Assembly: GCA_017522785.1 (NCBI GenBank) | Contig: JAFWYF010000015.1 | Location: 204,143-268,142 of the forward strand | Origin: Bacteroidaceae bacterium | GTDB taxonomy: Bacteria > Bacteroidota > Bacteroidia > Bacteroidales > Bacteroidaceae | DNA: 64,000 nucleotides | Direction: 5' to 3' | Shown: one piece after another, positions 52,860 to 62,354 of the stretch | How the letters are laid out: every line of letters begins with the position of its first letter | How positions within the stretch are numbered: the first letter of the stretch is position 1 | Position numbers and translations under genes: made by a program | Notes under the pieces: generated by a model | The model's database searches: none | Told to the model about the DNA's origin: nothing | The model's input: the letters and a program-made list of their open reading frames with translations, nothing else

Positions 52860-53783
52860 ATGATTAACAGAGTTCTCATCCGTCTTAAAGTCGTTCAGAT
52901 AATATACGCTTATTATAAAAATAGCGGAAAAAGCATGAAGGCTGCAGAAGACGAAGTTTTTTTTAGTTTGTCGAAGGCATATGACCTTTATCGACATCTT
53001 TTGTTACTTATGCCGGCTGTAACACATTATTCAGCCGATCGCATAGAGTTTAATCGTACAAAGTTACGTCCTTCTGAAGAGGATTTAAACCCTAACACAA
53101 AATTTATAGACAACCGCTTCGTGGCACAGTTGCGCAGTAACGAGCAGTTGCAGAAATTTGCAGAAAAGAGTAAGATAAATTGGGTTGATCATTCCGACTT
53201 CCTACGAAGCACTTTGGATAAGATAGAAGCAAGCGATATATATAAGGGTTATATGGCTTCGTCTGAATCGTCGTATGAAGAGGACCGTGAACTATGGCGC
53301 AAGTTGTATAAAGCGTTCATCTTCGATAACGCGGATCTGGATACTATTCTCGAAGATTTGAGCCTATATTGGAACGATGATAAACCAATTGTAGATACAT
53401 TTGTTTTAAAAACAATAAAGCGTTTCGACGAGAAAGAAGGTTCAGAATGTGCTTTGTTGCCTGAATACAAAGATCTCGACGATATGGATTTTACTCGCAA
53501 ATTATTCCGTTCGGCCATTGCCAATGCCGATGTATGTCGTACCCTCATGAGTGAAAACTCAAAACATTGGGATATGTCGCGTTTGGCATTTATGGATGTT
53601 ATAATTATGCAAATAGCCATATCAGAGATATTGACATTCCCCAATATTCCGGTAAGTGTTACACTTAATGAATATGTCGAGATTGCCAAATATTACAGTA
53701 CAGCAAAAAGTAGCTCTTTCGTGAACGGTTTATTGGATACAATAACTAAAAAACTGCGCGAAGAGGGTAGAATTGATAAGTGA
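52860..53783 (+). CDS. nusB: Transcription antitermination protein NusB, long Bacteroidetes form
   Basis: A 307-residue protein. It opens with MINRVLIRLKVVQIIYAYYK, the first helix of the NusB fold, and ends with the second half of that fold: RLAFMDVIIMQIAISEILTF, PVSVTLNEYVEIAKYYS and FVNGLLDTITKKLREEGR. An insert of about 130 residues in the middle is common in Bacteroidetes NusB and absent from the roughly 140-residue E. coli protein. NusB binds boxA with NusE/S10 to promote rRNA antitermination. It is first in the operon nusB-yajC-ybbR-coaE. Confidence 0.92.
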   Translation: MINRVLIRLKVVQIIYAYYKNSGKSMKAAEDEVFFSLSKAYDLYRHLLLLMPAVTHYSADRIEFNRTKLRPSEEDLNPNTKFIDNRFVAQLRSNEQLQKFAEKSKINWVDHSDFLRSTLDKIEASDIYKGYMASSESSYEEDRELWRKLYKAFIFDNADLDTILEDLSLYWNDDKPIVDTFVLKTIKRFDEKEGSECALLPEYKDLDDMDFTRKLFRSAIANADVCRTLMSENSKHWDMSRLAFMDVIIMQIAISEILTFPNIPVSVTLNEYVEIAKYYSTAKSSSFVNGLLDTITKKLREEGRIDK

Positions 53784-53813
53784 TAATATTAACATTTAAA
53801 TTATAATTAAATT

Positions 53814-54143
53814 ATGGGTATTTTTCTTCAAACCGTAGCAGGTGTAGATGCGCCTTGGTACGTATCTCTTTTAAATAATCCTCTTACAATGATTATTTTG
53901 GCTTTTGCTATTATGTATTTCTTTATGATACGTCCACAGCGTAAACGTCAAAAAGAGATTGAGAATTTCCGTCGTGGTTTGCAGGCAGGTCAGGATGTTG
54001 TAACAAGTGGTGGCCTTTATGGCAAAATTAAATCGGTAGATGATTCAACTGTGAGCATTGAAATTGCACATAACGTTGTAATTCGTGTTGATAAGGCTGC
54101 TGTATATGCCGATCCTACTGCTGCACAGCAGGATGTAAAATAA
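53814..54143 (+). CDS. yajC: Preprotein translocase subunit YajC
   Basis: A 109-residue accessory subunit of the Sec holotranslocon. One membrane helix near the N-terminus (about 22-42, MIILAFAIMYFFMI), then the family motif RPQRKRQKEIENFRRGLQAG and DVVTSGGLYGKI. Typical length. It lies 30 bp after nusB and 13 bp before the YbbR-domain gene. Confidence 0.94.
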   Translation: MGIFLQTVAGVDAPWYVSLLNNPLTMIILAFAIMYFFMIRPQRKRQKEIENFRRGLQAGQDVVTSGGLYGKIKSVDDSTVSIEIAHNVVIRVDKAAVYADPTAAQQDVK

Positions 54144-54156
54144 AATTGCAAAAGAC

Positions 54157-55113
54157 TTGGATAAATTAAATATCAAGTTACCATCGGGAAGAGAACTGTT
54201 GCTCTTCTTGTTCTTCTTATTGGTCTCGTGTTGTCTTTGGTTAATGCTTACGCTAAACCGAAATTACGAGACCGATATTGATTTTATTATATATATACGT
54301 AATATTCCCGAGGATGCCGGTTTTGTCTCTTCCGACGAAACTCCATTGACAATAAGGGTGCGCGACAATGGCAATACATTAATAAATTACAGTCTGGAGC
54401 AATTTCTGCCCATAACAGTAGATTATTCTGAACTAAAAAATGAAAGAGGACGTTTGACATTGCCTGTAAAACAACTAAAAAGACGTATAGAAGGGCAACT
54501 ACAGTCTTCAACCTCTATAATTATGTATCAACCCGATACATTAGTCTACTACACTCGCGATAATGCACAGAGTATACCTGTTAGAGTAAACGGGAAAATT
54601 TCGAGTGCTCGTCAATATTCGGTAGATGAGCTTCGAGTGATTCCCGATTCTGTGTTGGTGTTTGCCCCTTCCGCAGTAATGGATACGTTGCGATATCTTT
54701 CAACAGAATTCTTCGAACGTGAAGGGTTGCGCGATTCAGCCATTGTTAATGTGGAGTTGAAAGGTATTCCCAATGTGCGTTCTGTTCCATCAGAGGTCAA
54801 AGTAATAATTCCTGTATCTCCTTATGCCGAAAAAAGTTTTGACCTGCCCATAACTTCGATGGGCTTTCCCGACAGTATGAGGTTGAAAACCTTTCCATCT
54901 CATGCTAAGGTATATACCGATGTAAGTTTAGCACGTTTCGACAGGGTGAATGCAGAATCATTTAAATTGGTAGTAAATTACGAGGATATTACAACAGGAA
55001 CAGATCGTGTTAAATTGCATCTTGTACACTCTACCGATTCTGTGAGGAATGTACGTATTGTTCCAGATGAAGTTGAATATCTTATAGATATAGAAACAAA
55101 TGAGCACAATTAA
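54157..55113 (+). CDS. YbbR-domain membrane protein (CdaR-like), TTG start
   Basis: A 318-residue protein with one N-terminal membrane helix (about residues 13-33, LLLFLFFLLVSCCLWLMLTL) and an exported part made of YbbR-like beta repeats (TIRVRDNGNTLINYSLEQFL, IPVRVNGKISSARQY, DVSLARFDRVNAESFKLVVN). No ATG is available between the in-frame stop at 54136 and the membrane helix, so TTG at 54157 is the most likely start. In Firmicutes YbbR proteins regulate diadenylate cyclase; whether that applies here is unknown. It overlaps coaE by 14 bp. Confidence 0.85.
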   Translation: MDKLNIKLPSGRELLLFLFFLLVSCCLWLMLTLNRNYETDIDFIIYIRNIPEDAGFVSSDETPLTIRVRDNGNTLINYSLEQFLPITVDYSELKNERGRLTLPVKQLKRRIEGQLQSSTSIIMYQPDTLVYYTRDNAQSIPVRVNGKISSARQYSVDELRVIPDSVLVFAPSAVMDTLRYLSTEFFEREGLRDSAIVNVELKGIPNVRSVPSEVKVIIPVSPYAEKSFDLPITSMGFPDSMRLKTFPSHAKVYTDVSLARFDRVNAESFKLVVNYEDITTGTDRVKLHLVHSTDSVRNVRIVPDEVEYLIDIETNEHN

Positions 55114-55693
55114 ATTGGCTGTTATTGGTGGTATAGGCAGTGGAAAGAGTGTTGTAACCCGCCTATTACAAGCTATGAATATTCCGGTATACGATTGCGA
55201 TTCACAAGCAAAACGTTTGATGGAAAACGATGATTATTTACGTCGTGAACTTGTACGTTTCTTTGGCGATGAATGTTATTGCGAGGATGGTACGCTCAAT
55301 CGTAAATGGATTGCAGCACGAATTTTTGTCGATAAAGGAGCCATAGAACGTGTGAACTCTCTTGTTCATCCATGTGTAAAGAATGATTTCTTGGCATGGA
55401 GCGAAAGACAAAACAGTGATATTGTTGCCATGGAAACAGCCATACTATTTGAGTCTAATATGCGCGATGCTGTAGACAAAGTGCTGCTGGTTTGGGCCGA
55501 TAAAGAGACCTGCATCTCTCGTGTCGAAGGAAGAAACGGATTTACACGTAATCAGGTACAGAATCGCATGAACAACCAAATGTCAGTCGATGATTTATTG
55601 TTCTTGTCCGACTATTCTGTATGCAACGATGGCAATACACCGGTAATACCCGAGGTCGTTGAAATAATTAACTCAATTCGAGAAAATAAATAA
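55100..55693 (+). CDS. coaE: Dephospho-CoA kinase
   Basis: A 197-residue kinase doing the last step of coenzyme A synthesis. P-loop GGIGSGKS at residues 10-17, then the family segments PVYDCDSQAKRLM, IAARIFVDKGAIERVNSLVH, VAMETAILFES and RVEGRNGFTRNQVQNRMNNQ. Length is typical. The start lies 14 bp inside the ybbR gene, so translation is probably coupled. Confidence 0.95.
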   Translation: MSTIKLAVIGGIGSGKSVVTRLLQAMNIPVYDCDSQAKRLMENDDYLRRELVRFFGDECYCEDGTLNRKWIAARIFVDKGAIERVNSLVHPCVKNDFLAWSERQNSDIVAMETAILFESNMRDAVDKVLLVWADKETCISRVEGRNGFTRNQVQNRMNNQMSVDDLLFLSDYSVCNDGNTPVIPEVVEIINSIRENK

Positions 55694-55758
55694 TACAATA
55701 AATTTGGTAAATGCTCACATAAAAAGTGATGTTCCGAATAATTAAAATTTCCCGAAAT

Positions 55759-55789
55759 TTTGTAGTACAAATTCAATTGGCTATCTTCG
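55759..55789 (+). promoter_or_regulatory. Promoter for the DUF5606-DUF4923 unit
   Basis: TTTG at 55759-55762, 19 bp spacer, TATCTTCG at 55782-55789. Predicted transcription start is about 50 bp before the ATG at 55847. One of the best matches to the Bacteroidetes consensus in the window. Confidence 0.72.
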
Positions 55790-55846
55790 CAAAGTGAAAA
55801 TAGATTATATTATTGATGTAAATATAAATAGATAAATTTTATTACT

Positions 55847-56266
55847 ATGTTTGAAAGAATTATGACAGTTTCCGGGAAACCCGGTTTGTATCGTCTGTTG
55901 TCAAGTGGACGTAATATGTTTGTTGTAGAGGCAGTAGATGCAACACACAAGCGTATGCCTGTGTATAATAGCGATAAGGTTGTTATGCTCGATGATATTG
56001 CTATTTATACCGATACAGAAGAACTTCCTTTGCGTAAAGTGTTCTCACTCATTTATACAAAAGAAAACGGTATATTGCCTTTTGATCTAAAATTGGCTAC
56101 TCCCGAGGAATTGACTAACTATTTTGCAGAGATTCTTCCCGACTACGACCGCGAACGTGTATATCTTACACATATCAAAAAGTTATTCTCTTGGTACAAT
56201 ATTCTGGTAGCAGGTGGTGTATCAGATTTTGAAGAGGCAGAAGAGGTCGCTGAATCGAACGAATAA
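55847..56266 (+). CDS. DUF5606 family protein
   Basis: A 139-residue cytoplasmic protein typical of Bacteroidetes DUF5606: MFERIMTVSGKPGLYRLLSS, GRNMFVVEAVDATHKRMPVY, then VMLDDIAIYTDTEELPLRKV and FAEILPDYDRERVYLTHIKK. The N-terminal half is a small beta barrel and the C-terminal half is helical, ending in an acidic tail. No known function; the family is conserved near coaE and def in related genomes, to my recollection. Followed 20 bp later by a secreted DUF4923 protein. Confidence 0.88.
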   Translation: MFERIMTVSGKPGLYRLLSSGRNMFVVEAVDATHKRMPVYNSDKVVMLDDIAIYTDTEELPLRKVFSLIYTKENGILPFDLKLATPEELTNYFAEILPDYDRERVYLTHIKKLFSWYNILVAGGVSDFEEAEEVAESNE

Positions 56267-56285
56267 TATATATGAATTTATTACT

Positions 56286-57083
56286 ATGAAAAAAATATTA
56301 ACATTTGCAGTTGTTGCCATGTTTGTAGCTACCTCTGAACTTTCTGCACAAACAGGTTTTTCAAACATGTTCAGCAAGTTGTTTAGTGGTAATTCAACCA
56401 AAACAGAGCAAACAACAACTGCTACAGAAGAAAAAACAACTGCCACAGAGACACCCGACTTGCAATCGGGAATAACCAATCTCATTGGTAAAGTAACAGG
56501 CGCATCAAATGGCACAAGTTCTACTATAACCAATGTGCTAACCTCTTTGCTTGGTAATTCCATGACCCTTTCCGATAAATTGCTAAAAGGTGAATGGACC
56601 TATGCCGGTACATCGTGCGTGTTGGAGAGCGACCAAGCACTTTCAAATATAGGTGGAACTGTTGTTACATCTAAAATTGAAGAGAAACTGGATACATATT
56701 TGTCTAGAGTAGGGGTTAAAGAGGGAACATGTACGTTTACATTCATGGACAATGATAGTTGCAAATTCTCAGTTGCAGGTAGAGAGATACATGGACAGTA
56801 TGTTCTCGATGCGCAGGAGAAGAAAATTAACTTTACATTCTATGGTCGTCTATCCATGACAGCCTATGTAACGTATGAACTCACATCGTTGAACATTGTG
56901 TTTAATGCCGATAAGATGCTTGCTCTTTTGCAAAAGGTTTTGAATGTAGTGTCTAGCAACAGCGGACAGTTGGCGTCGCTGGGAACAGGTAATGCAGCAA
57001 CAACAACAGCTGCATTAGGTACAATATCATCGTTATTGAACAATTACAATGGAATGATGTTGGGAATGAAATTGAAGAAATAA
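56286..57083 (+). CDS. Secreted DUF4923 family protein
   Basis: Start chosen at 56286 (265 residues), which gives a signal peptide MKKILTFAVVAMFVATSELS; an upstream ATG at 56214 overlaps the previous gene. After the signal comes a Thr/Glu-rich linker (about 40-65), then the DUF4923 domain: LKGEWTYAGTSCVLESDQAL, RVGVKEGTCTFTFMDNDSCK, HGQYVLDAQEKKINFTFYG. This is a lipocalin-like beta domain, ending in helices. A Bacteroidetes periplasmic family without known function. Confidence 0.85.
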   Translation: MKKILTFAVVAMFVATSELSAQTGFSNMFSKLFSGNSTKTEQTTTATEEKTTATETPDLQSGITNLIGKVTGASNGTSSTITNVLTSLLGNSMTLSDKLLKGEWTYAGTSCVLESDQALSNIGGTVVTSKIEEKLDTYLSRVGVKEGTCTFTFMDNDSCKFSVAGREIHGQYVLDAQEKKINFTFYGRLSMTAYVTYELTSLNIVFNADKMLALLQKVLNVVSSNSGQLASLGTGNAATTTAALGTISSLLNNYNGMMLGMKLKK

Positions 57084-57100
57084 AAGAAGATTATATTTCC

Positions 57101-57154
57101 GATAAATTTAAGTGGGGTGTTCATTTAGAAATGAACACCCCACTTAAATTTATC
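57101..57154. terminator. 24 bp perfect hairpin between convergent genes
   Basis: 24 bp stem (57101-57124 with 57131-57154) with a 6-base loop. It ends the DUF4923 transcript and the DUF486 transcript from the other side. It is the longest gapped stem among the terminators of the window. Confidence 0.9.
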
Positions 57155-57168
57155 TATTAATCGTATCT

Positions 57169-57543
57169 CTACTTCATGAAAACAAAATACACAGCAAGAG
57201 CAAGGCAGGCAAATGCTACAATGTGATTCCATGCCAATGTCTCGCCTTTGAAAAGAACAGATGCTACAATTGCAAAAACCAAACAGGAGATAACCTCCTG
57301 TATAACTTTTAGCTGTACAAGCGAGAAAGGACCGCCGTTTATGTCGGAACCAATCCTGTTTGCCGGAATAAGAAAAGAGTATTCCATTAGTGCGATACCC
57401 CAACTAAGTAATATAATAAATATTATAGGTGTTTTGGGGCTTAATAACTTCATCTCCTGTAGTTTCAAGTTGCCATACCATGCAAGTGTCATGAATGTAT
57501 TAGAGATGATTAAAAATGTGATTGTAAGAAGAATTTTACTCAT
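57169..57543 (-). CDS. DUF486 family membrane protein (DMT superfamily)
   Basis: Start chosen at 57543 (124 residues, MSKILLTITFLIISNTFMTL); an earlier ATG at 57597 lies inside the upstream gene. Four membrane helices. The family segment NLKLQEMKLLSPKTPIIFII and the middle YSFLIPANRIG with QLKVIQEVISCLVFA match DUF486, small multidrug-resistance-like proteins. Function unknown. It overlaps the TtcA-like gene by 8 bp and is co-transcribed with it. Confidence 0.88.
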   Translation of the reverse strand: MSKILLTITFLIISNTFMTLAWYGNLKLQEMKLLSPKTPIIFIILLSWGIALMEYSFLIPANRIGSDINGGPFSLVQLKVIQEVISCLVFAIVASVLFKGETLAWNHIVAFACLALAVYFVFMK

Positions 57544-58306
57544 AATTATTGTTTGTTTTGTTATTTGTCTGTGGAGGTAATAGTTCGTGTTGTACATTGC
57601 TCATTGCACCCCACATGTTGTATCGTGCTTCGGGGTTCAGAGTTTCTAAATGCGCAAGTAAATCTTTCATCTGCTTACGATTTGAGTCGTTCTCGTAAGG
57701 ACAGTTTTTCTCTTGAGGTGGATAGCTCTGTTCTTGTGCACAAACTATTACATCATTTTCGTTTACAAGACATAGTGGGCGTATTATACTTATTGGGAAT
57801 TTTCGCATCTGCATTACAGGTGCCATAGCACTGAACGCTCCCTGAAAAGTAATGTTCATGAGCATTGTCTCCAAAAAATCATCCATGTTATGTCCCAATG
57901 CAATTTTGTTGCACCCCTGTTCCTGTGCAATGGTAAAAAGCATTTTACGCCTGTTCCATGAACAGAGAAAACATGGCGATTTGCGAGTGTCTGTCGAAGC
58001 GTCGAAACCTGTTTCTGCTGTGATGAGTTCAATGCCACGCTCTTTACAGAAGTTGCTTAGAAATGTGTCATTGCTTTTATACGGAATATTATTCATCCTA
58101 ATGTGTGCCGCAATAACTGAAATACGCGGTTTGTATATACGACAACGTTCTGCCAATAAATGCAAGAGTAGAAGCGAATCTTTTCCACCCGAAAGGCCAA
58201 CAAGAATTTTATCACCGTCTTGGAACATATTATACTCCTTGACAGCCTTTGCAAAACGTTTGCGAATTCGTTTCTCAAACTCATTGTTCTTTTTCTCTGT
58301 TTGCAT
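57536..58306 (-). CDS. TtcA-like tRNA 2-thiocytidine biosynthesis protein
   Basis: A 256-residue PP-loop ATPase of the TtcA/TilS superfamily that thiolates tRNA. PP-loop LVGLSGGKDSLLLLHLLA near residues 35-50. CxxC iron-sulfur ligands SPCFLCSWNRRK in the middle. GHNMDDFLETMLMN and a C-terminal Cys (KNCPYEND) typical of TtcA-type enzymes follow. In E. coli the product is s2C32 in tRNA. Bacteroidetes homologues are shorter than E. coli TtcA, so the exact modification is inferred. Confidence 0.88.
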   Translation of the reverse strand: MQTEKKNNEFEKRIRKRFAKAVKEYNMFQDGDKILVGLSGGKDSLLLLHLLAERCRIYKPRISVIAAHIRMNNIPYKSNDTFLSNFCKERGIELITAETGFDASTDTRKSPCFLCSWNRRKMLFTIAQEQGCNKIALGHNMDDFLETMLMNITFQGAFSAMAPVMQMRKFPISIIRPLCLVNENDVIVCAQEQSYPPQEKNCPYENDSNRKQMKDLLAHLETLNPEARYNMWGAMSNVQHELLPPQTNNKTNNNYE

Positions 58307-58422
58307 TTACCTCTATCTTGTAAAACGTTGCAAAATTACAAAAAATAACACTCTGATATATCTTTATTAAAGTTTTATATAAAAATTAACTCAAAAAAAG
58401 AGACTTAGTCGTATTTTATTTA

Positions 58423-58430
58423 TATCTTCG
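58423..58430 (+). promoter_or_regulatory. Bacteroidetes -7 element for the PD40 gene
   Basis: TATCTTCG, 29 bp before the ATG at 58460, matching the TAnnTTCG form. No clear TTG at the expected distance. Confidence 0.55.
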
Positions 58431-58459
58431 CTTAAATTATAATTGAAAAATTGCAGATA

Positions 58460-59899
58460 ATGAATAGATATATTCTTTTTGTGTTACTTGCCATGCTCTC
58501 ATTTGGTGGCCTTTATGCGCAAAATACTAAGGCTAACGCAAAAAAACTCTTCTCAGAGGGTAAATATGTCGAGGCGAAACCTATTCTCGAAAAACTATTG
58601 AAACGCACACCACGTAGTGGAGAATTAAACTATTGGTACGCGGTCTGTTGTTACGAAACAGGTGATACGGTTGCCGATGTCGAAAAACTATTAAAATTGG
58701 CTGTGTCGCAAAAGGTAATCGTTGCAAATGACTATCTAGGAGATTTCTATAAACAAAATGACAGATATCAGGATGCCATTAATTCATACGAGGCATTTAT
58801 AGAACTCACAAAAGATGAAGAAAAAGGCGAACTTTGTGAACAGAAAATGACTCACGTAAAAAGCCTTTTACGAATGGTTAAAGCCACAGAGCAGATTTGT
58901 GTTATAGATAGTTTTATCGTCGATAAGGAACATTTTCTCGATGCATATAAATGTGGCCGGGATGCCGGACAAATAATGACCTATGCCGAATATTTCGACG
59001 AAGAGGATATCGATGGAACAGTCTCGGAGACAGAGCGTGCTACAGACAGATATTTCTCGCAACCGGTGCTCAAGGATAGTATTGTGAAAATGAAAATCTT
59101 CCACAGCTCAAAGAATGGCGAAGAGTGGGGAGAAGATATTCAAATCACAGGCTTTGAAACAAATGGTAATGATAACTATCCATATATGTCGGCCGATGGC
59201 AGTACATTCTATTTTGCAAGCGATGGAGATGGGTCAATAGGTGGATATGATATATTTGTTACTCGATACAATTCGGAGCGTGGCAGTTTCTTGTTACCTA
59301 ACAATATGGGTATGCCATTTAATTCCGAGGCAAACGATTATATGATGGTCATAAACGAAATCGCCAATCTTGGGTGGTTTGCAACTGACCGAAATACTCC
59401 CGAAGGCAAGGTTTGTATATATGTATTTGTTCCCAATAGTATCAAGAGTGTGTACGATTTCGAGACATTGGATTACAATAAAATGATAAATCTCTCTCGT
59501 TTAACCTCTATTGCTGATACACAAACCGACGACGAAGCATTGCGCAATGCACGCAGACAATTAACAATGCTCATGTATGAACAAGACGATAGTGAAGAAG
59601 AGGGTGATTTCCTTTTCGTAATAGATGATATGACCGATTACATGCATCTTTCCGATTTTCGCTCTACCGAGGCACGTGAACTCTTTATACATTGGCAAAA
59701 ACGTACTGCACAATGTGAAGAAGATTTACAACTATTGGAAGATAAACGCGATGCTTATGCAAATAGTCGTAGTACACAGAAAATCCGTCTACACGATGAA
59801 ATAACAAGTATGGAACGTCAATTGGAGAAAGAGCAACAGACTCTAAATTCTATTGAGAAAGAGATAAGAAACAAAGAGATTGAATTTATTAAGAAATAG
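58460..59899 (+). CDS. Secreted TPR and PD40 beta-propeller protein
   Basis: Start at the ATG 58460 (479 residues). Signal peptide MNRYILFVLLAMLSFGGLYA, then two or three TPR-like helical pairs (AKKLFSEGKYVEAKPILEKL, YKQNDRYQDAINSYEAFIEL). A WD40-like PD40 segment follows: NDNYPYMSADGSTFYFASDG and IGGYDIFVTRYN. The C-terminus (about 415-479) is a charged coiled coil, and there is no OmpA domain. The TPR-PD40 pairing recalls PorE/Pal-like envelope proteins of Bacteroidetes, but without the peptidoglycan-binding end. It lies 6 bp before the NfeD gene. Confidence 0.8.
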   Translation: MNRYILFVLLAMLSFGGLYAQNTKANAKKLFSEGKYVEAKPILEKLLKRTPRSGELNYWYAVCCYETGDTVADVEKLLKLAVSQKVIVANDYLGDFYKQNDRYQDAINSYEAFIELTKDEEKGELCEQKMTHVKSLLRMVKATEQICVIDSFIVDKEHFLDAYKCGRDAGQIMTYAEYFDEEDIDGTVSETERATDRYFSQPVLKDSIVKMKIFHSSKNGEEWGEDIQITGFETNGNDNYPYMSADGSTFYFASDGDGSIGGYDIFVTRYNSERGSFLLPNNMGMPFNSEANDYMMVINEIANLGWFATDRNTPEGKVCIYVFVPNSIKSVYDFETLDYNKMINLSRLTSIADTQTDDEALRNARRQLTMLMYEQDDSEEEGDFLFVIDDMTDYMHLSDFRSTEARELFIHWQKRTAQCEEDLQLLEDKRDAYANSRSTQKIRLHDEITSMERQLEKEQQTLNSIEKEIRNKEIEFIKK

Positions 59900-59905
59900 A
59901 ATACT

Positions 59906-60376
59906 ATGGAAGTTTTCGTATTATTACTTTTGGGACTTATGGGAATTGTCTTCCTTGTTACTGAGGTTGTGCTAATTCCGGGTTTTGGTCTGACAGGTAT
60001 TCTTGGAGTAATATCTTTCATGGCTGCAGTATGCTATTCATTTGTAGTAATGGGTACACTTGCCGGTTGGCTCACACTGATTTCTGTTGTGCTATTATGT
60101 GTGCTGCTTATCATGTGGAGCATTTACGGAAAATCAATTGATAAAATGGCTTTAAAAGAAAAAATTGCATCTTCTGTAGCAGACCCAAATATTGCCAGTC
60201 TTTCTGTTGGAATGAAAGGAGTAGCTGTAACCCGTTTGGCAAGCATCGGTAATATCGATATTAATGGTAATACAATTGAGGCAACAGCGCAGTTCGGCGA
60301 ATATGTAGATGCGGGAGAAATTGTTGAGATTACACGCCTTGAAAACGGTACGGTTTATGTCAAAAAGGTAAAATGA
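59906..60376 (+). CDS. NfeD-family membrane protein
   Basis: A 156-residue protein: hydrophobic segments at about 5-20 and 25-75 ([20 protein letters not shown] is the NfeD signature), then a soluble OB-fold domain ([40 protein letters not shown]). It is the short form lacking the ClpP-like protease. NfeD proteins partner with flotillins in membrane microdomains, and the next gene encodes FloA, which supports the pair. Confidence 0.9.
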   Translation: MEVFVLLLLGLMGIVFLVTEVVLIPGFGLTGILGVISFMAAVCYSFVVMGTLAGWLTLISVVLLCVLLIMWSIYGKSIDKMALKEKIASSVADPNIASLSVGMKGVAVTRLASIGNIDINGNTIEATAQFGEYVDAGEIVEITRLENGTVYVKKVK

Positions 60377-60407
60377 TAATTATTTATTAACTAATAAACT
60401 ATTTTTT

Positions 60408-61364
60408 ATGTATTTAAGTTTTGTCCTATTTGCGATAGTAGCGATAGTTCTGCTATCGATTTTTTTCCACTATGTGCCATTTGCGCTGTGGTTGTCGGCA
60501 AAAGTGTCAGGTGTACATATTTCGCTTATACAGCTCTTCCTTATGCGTATTCGCCATGTGCCTCCTCACACAATTGTTGGCGCTATGATTGAGGCGCATA
60601 AAGCAGGTTTGGAGAATGTTACCCGCGATGGTCTCGAGGCTCACTATCTTGCAGGTGGTCATGTAGAGAAAGTTGTTCACGCTCTTGTTTCTGCAGCAAA
60701 AGCAAATATTGAACTCGATTTCCAAATGGCAACAGCAATAGACCTTGCCGGTCGTGATGTGTTCGAGGCAGTACAGATGTCGGTAAATCCCAAAGTGATA
60801 GATACACCGCATGTAACAGCAGTTGCCAAAGATGGTATCCAGCTAATAGCTATTGCTCGTGTAACAGTGCGTGCCAACATCAAACGTTTGGTTGGTGGAG
60901 CAGGTGAAGATACAGTTCTTGCACGTGTAGGTGAGGGTATTGTATCTTCCATAGGTTCTGCCGAGAGCCATAAAGCTGTGTTGGAGAACCCCGATTCAAT
61001 ATCTAAGTTGGTGCTTCGTAAAGGACTAGATGCCGGAACAGCTTTCGAGATTCTCTCTATTGATATAGCCGACATTGATATAGGTAAGAACATTGGTGCC
61101 GCATTGCAAATAGACCAAGCCAATGCCGACAAGAATATCGCTCAAGCAAAAGCAGAGGAGCGTCGTGCCATCGCTGTTGCTCAGGAGCAAGAGATGAAAG
61201 CAAAAGCACAAGAGGCTCGTGCCATAGTTATTCAAGCCGAGGCAGAGGTGCCCAAAGCAATGGCAGAGGCATTCCGTAACGGAAATCTTGGAATCATGGA
61301 CTACTATCGCATGAAGAATATTCAAGCCGATACAGCCATGCGCGATAACATTGCAAAGGATTAA
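60408..61364 (+). CDS. floA: Flotillin-like protein FloA
   Basis: A 318-residue scaffold of membrane microdomains. N-terminal membrane hairpin (about 1-30), then [20 protein letters not shown] and [20 protein letters not shown], which are family marks of YqfA/FloA. An SPFH-like core follows ([20 protein letters not shown]), then a C-terminal E/A-rich coiled coil ([20 protein letters not shown]). Length matches FloA. Ends in a palindromic terminator. Confidence 0.95.
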   Translation: MYLSFVLFAIVAIVLLSIFFHYVPFALWLSAKVSGVHISLIQLFLMRIRHVPPHTIVGAMIEAHKAGLENVTRDGLEAHYLAGGHVEKVVHALVSAAKANIELDFQMATAIDLAGRDVFEAVQMSVNPKVIDTPHVTAVAKDGIQLIAIARVTVRANIKRLVGGAGEDTVLARVGEGIVSSIGSAESHKAVLENPDSISKLVLRKGLDAGTAFEILSIDIADIDIGKNIGAALQIDQANADKNIAQAKAEERRAIAVAQEQEMKAKAQEARAIVIQAEAEVPKAMAEAFRNGNLGIMDYYRMKNIQADTAMRDNIAKD

Positions 61365-61374
61365 ATTGTTATAT

Positions 61375-61402
61375 AGTTGTTGCACTAATTAGTGCAACAA
61401 CT
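61375..61402 (+). terminator. Palindromic terminator after floA
   Basis: Perfect 28 bp palindrome (14 bp arms, centre between 61388 and 61389), 10 bp past the floA stop and followed by a T-rich stretch. Confidence 0.8.
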
Positions 61403-61446
61403 TGTTTATTATTTGTGTATGTATAACCATTTAAAACAAAACCGTT

Positions 61447-62325
61447 ATGAAACGATATTTTTCGCCTTCAGAACTGCTAATAGAGTCTAACGGAGCAGTG
61501 TATCATTTAGGAGTAAAACCGGAACAGTTGGCCGACAAAGTGATATTGGTCGGCGACCCCGGACGAGTGCCATTGGTTGCATCTCATTTCGATGAGCAAG
61601 AGTGCGACATTTCGCACCGTGAGTTTCGTACCATAACAGGTAGGTATAAGGGCAAACGAATAACCGTAGTATCTACAGGAATTGGTTGCGACAATATCGA
61701 TATTGTTTTAAATGAGTTGGATGCACTTGCAAATATCGATTTCAATACACGCTACGAAAAAGATACTTTACGTAAACTAGAATTAGTTCGCATTGGAACA
61801 TGTGGTGGTTTGCAGGAATATACCCCTGTAGGCACATATATATGTTCTGTAAAATCGATAGGTTTCGATGGTCTGTTGAACTTCTACGCAGGACGTAACG
61901 AAGTGTGTGATTTACAAATGGAACGTGCACTGCTGAATCATTTGGGGTGGAGTGGTAATATGTGCCAACCCGCACCGTATGTCATCGCAGCCGATGAAGA
62001 ACTCGTACAGCGCATTTCCGCCGATGATATGGTACGTGGTGTTACAGTCGCATGTGGTGGTTTCTTTGGCCCGCAAGGCCGACGCCTGCGTATCCCTCTT
62101 GCCGACCCACATCAAAACGAAAAGATTGTCTCCTTCCTGCACAATAATCAGCAGATAACAAATTTTGAGATGGAGAGTTCTGCACTGGCCGGTTTGGCGG
62201 CACTCATGGGACACAAAGCGGTAACCGTTTGTCTGGTAATAGCCAATAGAGTAGCAGGTGAAGCAAACGTAAACTACAAAAATAGTATCGACGACCTAAT
62301 ACAATTAGTGCTCGAAAGAATTTAA
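61447..62325 (+). CDS. Nucleoside phosphorylase (uridine phosphorylase-like)
   Basis: A 292-residue NP-I family enzyme that splits nucleosides with phosphate in salvage. Seen: phosphate-binding VGDPGRVPLVASHFD, ITVVSTGIGCDNIDIVLNEL, RIGTCGGLQEY and the substrate loop NFEMESSALAGLAALMGHKA. The EMES motif and the GTCGG loop place it near uridine phosphorylase/PNP; base preference cannot be read. Its start follows the floA terminator by 44 bp, and mnmE follows 29 bp later. Confidence 0.9.
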   Translation: MKRYFSPSELLIESNGAVYHLGVKPEQLADKVILVGDPGRVPLVASHFDEQECDISHREFRTITGRYKGKRITVVSTGIGCDNIDIVLNELDALANIDFNTRYEKDTLRKLELVRIGTCGGLQEYTPVGTYICSVKSIGFDGLLNFYAGRNEVCDLQMERALLNHLGWSGNMCQPAPYVIAADEELVQRISADDMVRGVTVACGGFFGPQGRRLRIPLADPHQNEKIVSFLHNNQQITNFEMESSALAGLAALMGHKAVTVCLVIANRVAGEANVNYKNSIDDLIQLVLERI

Positions 62326-62354
62326 AATATTTGAGCAAAATATAATCTTTCCAG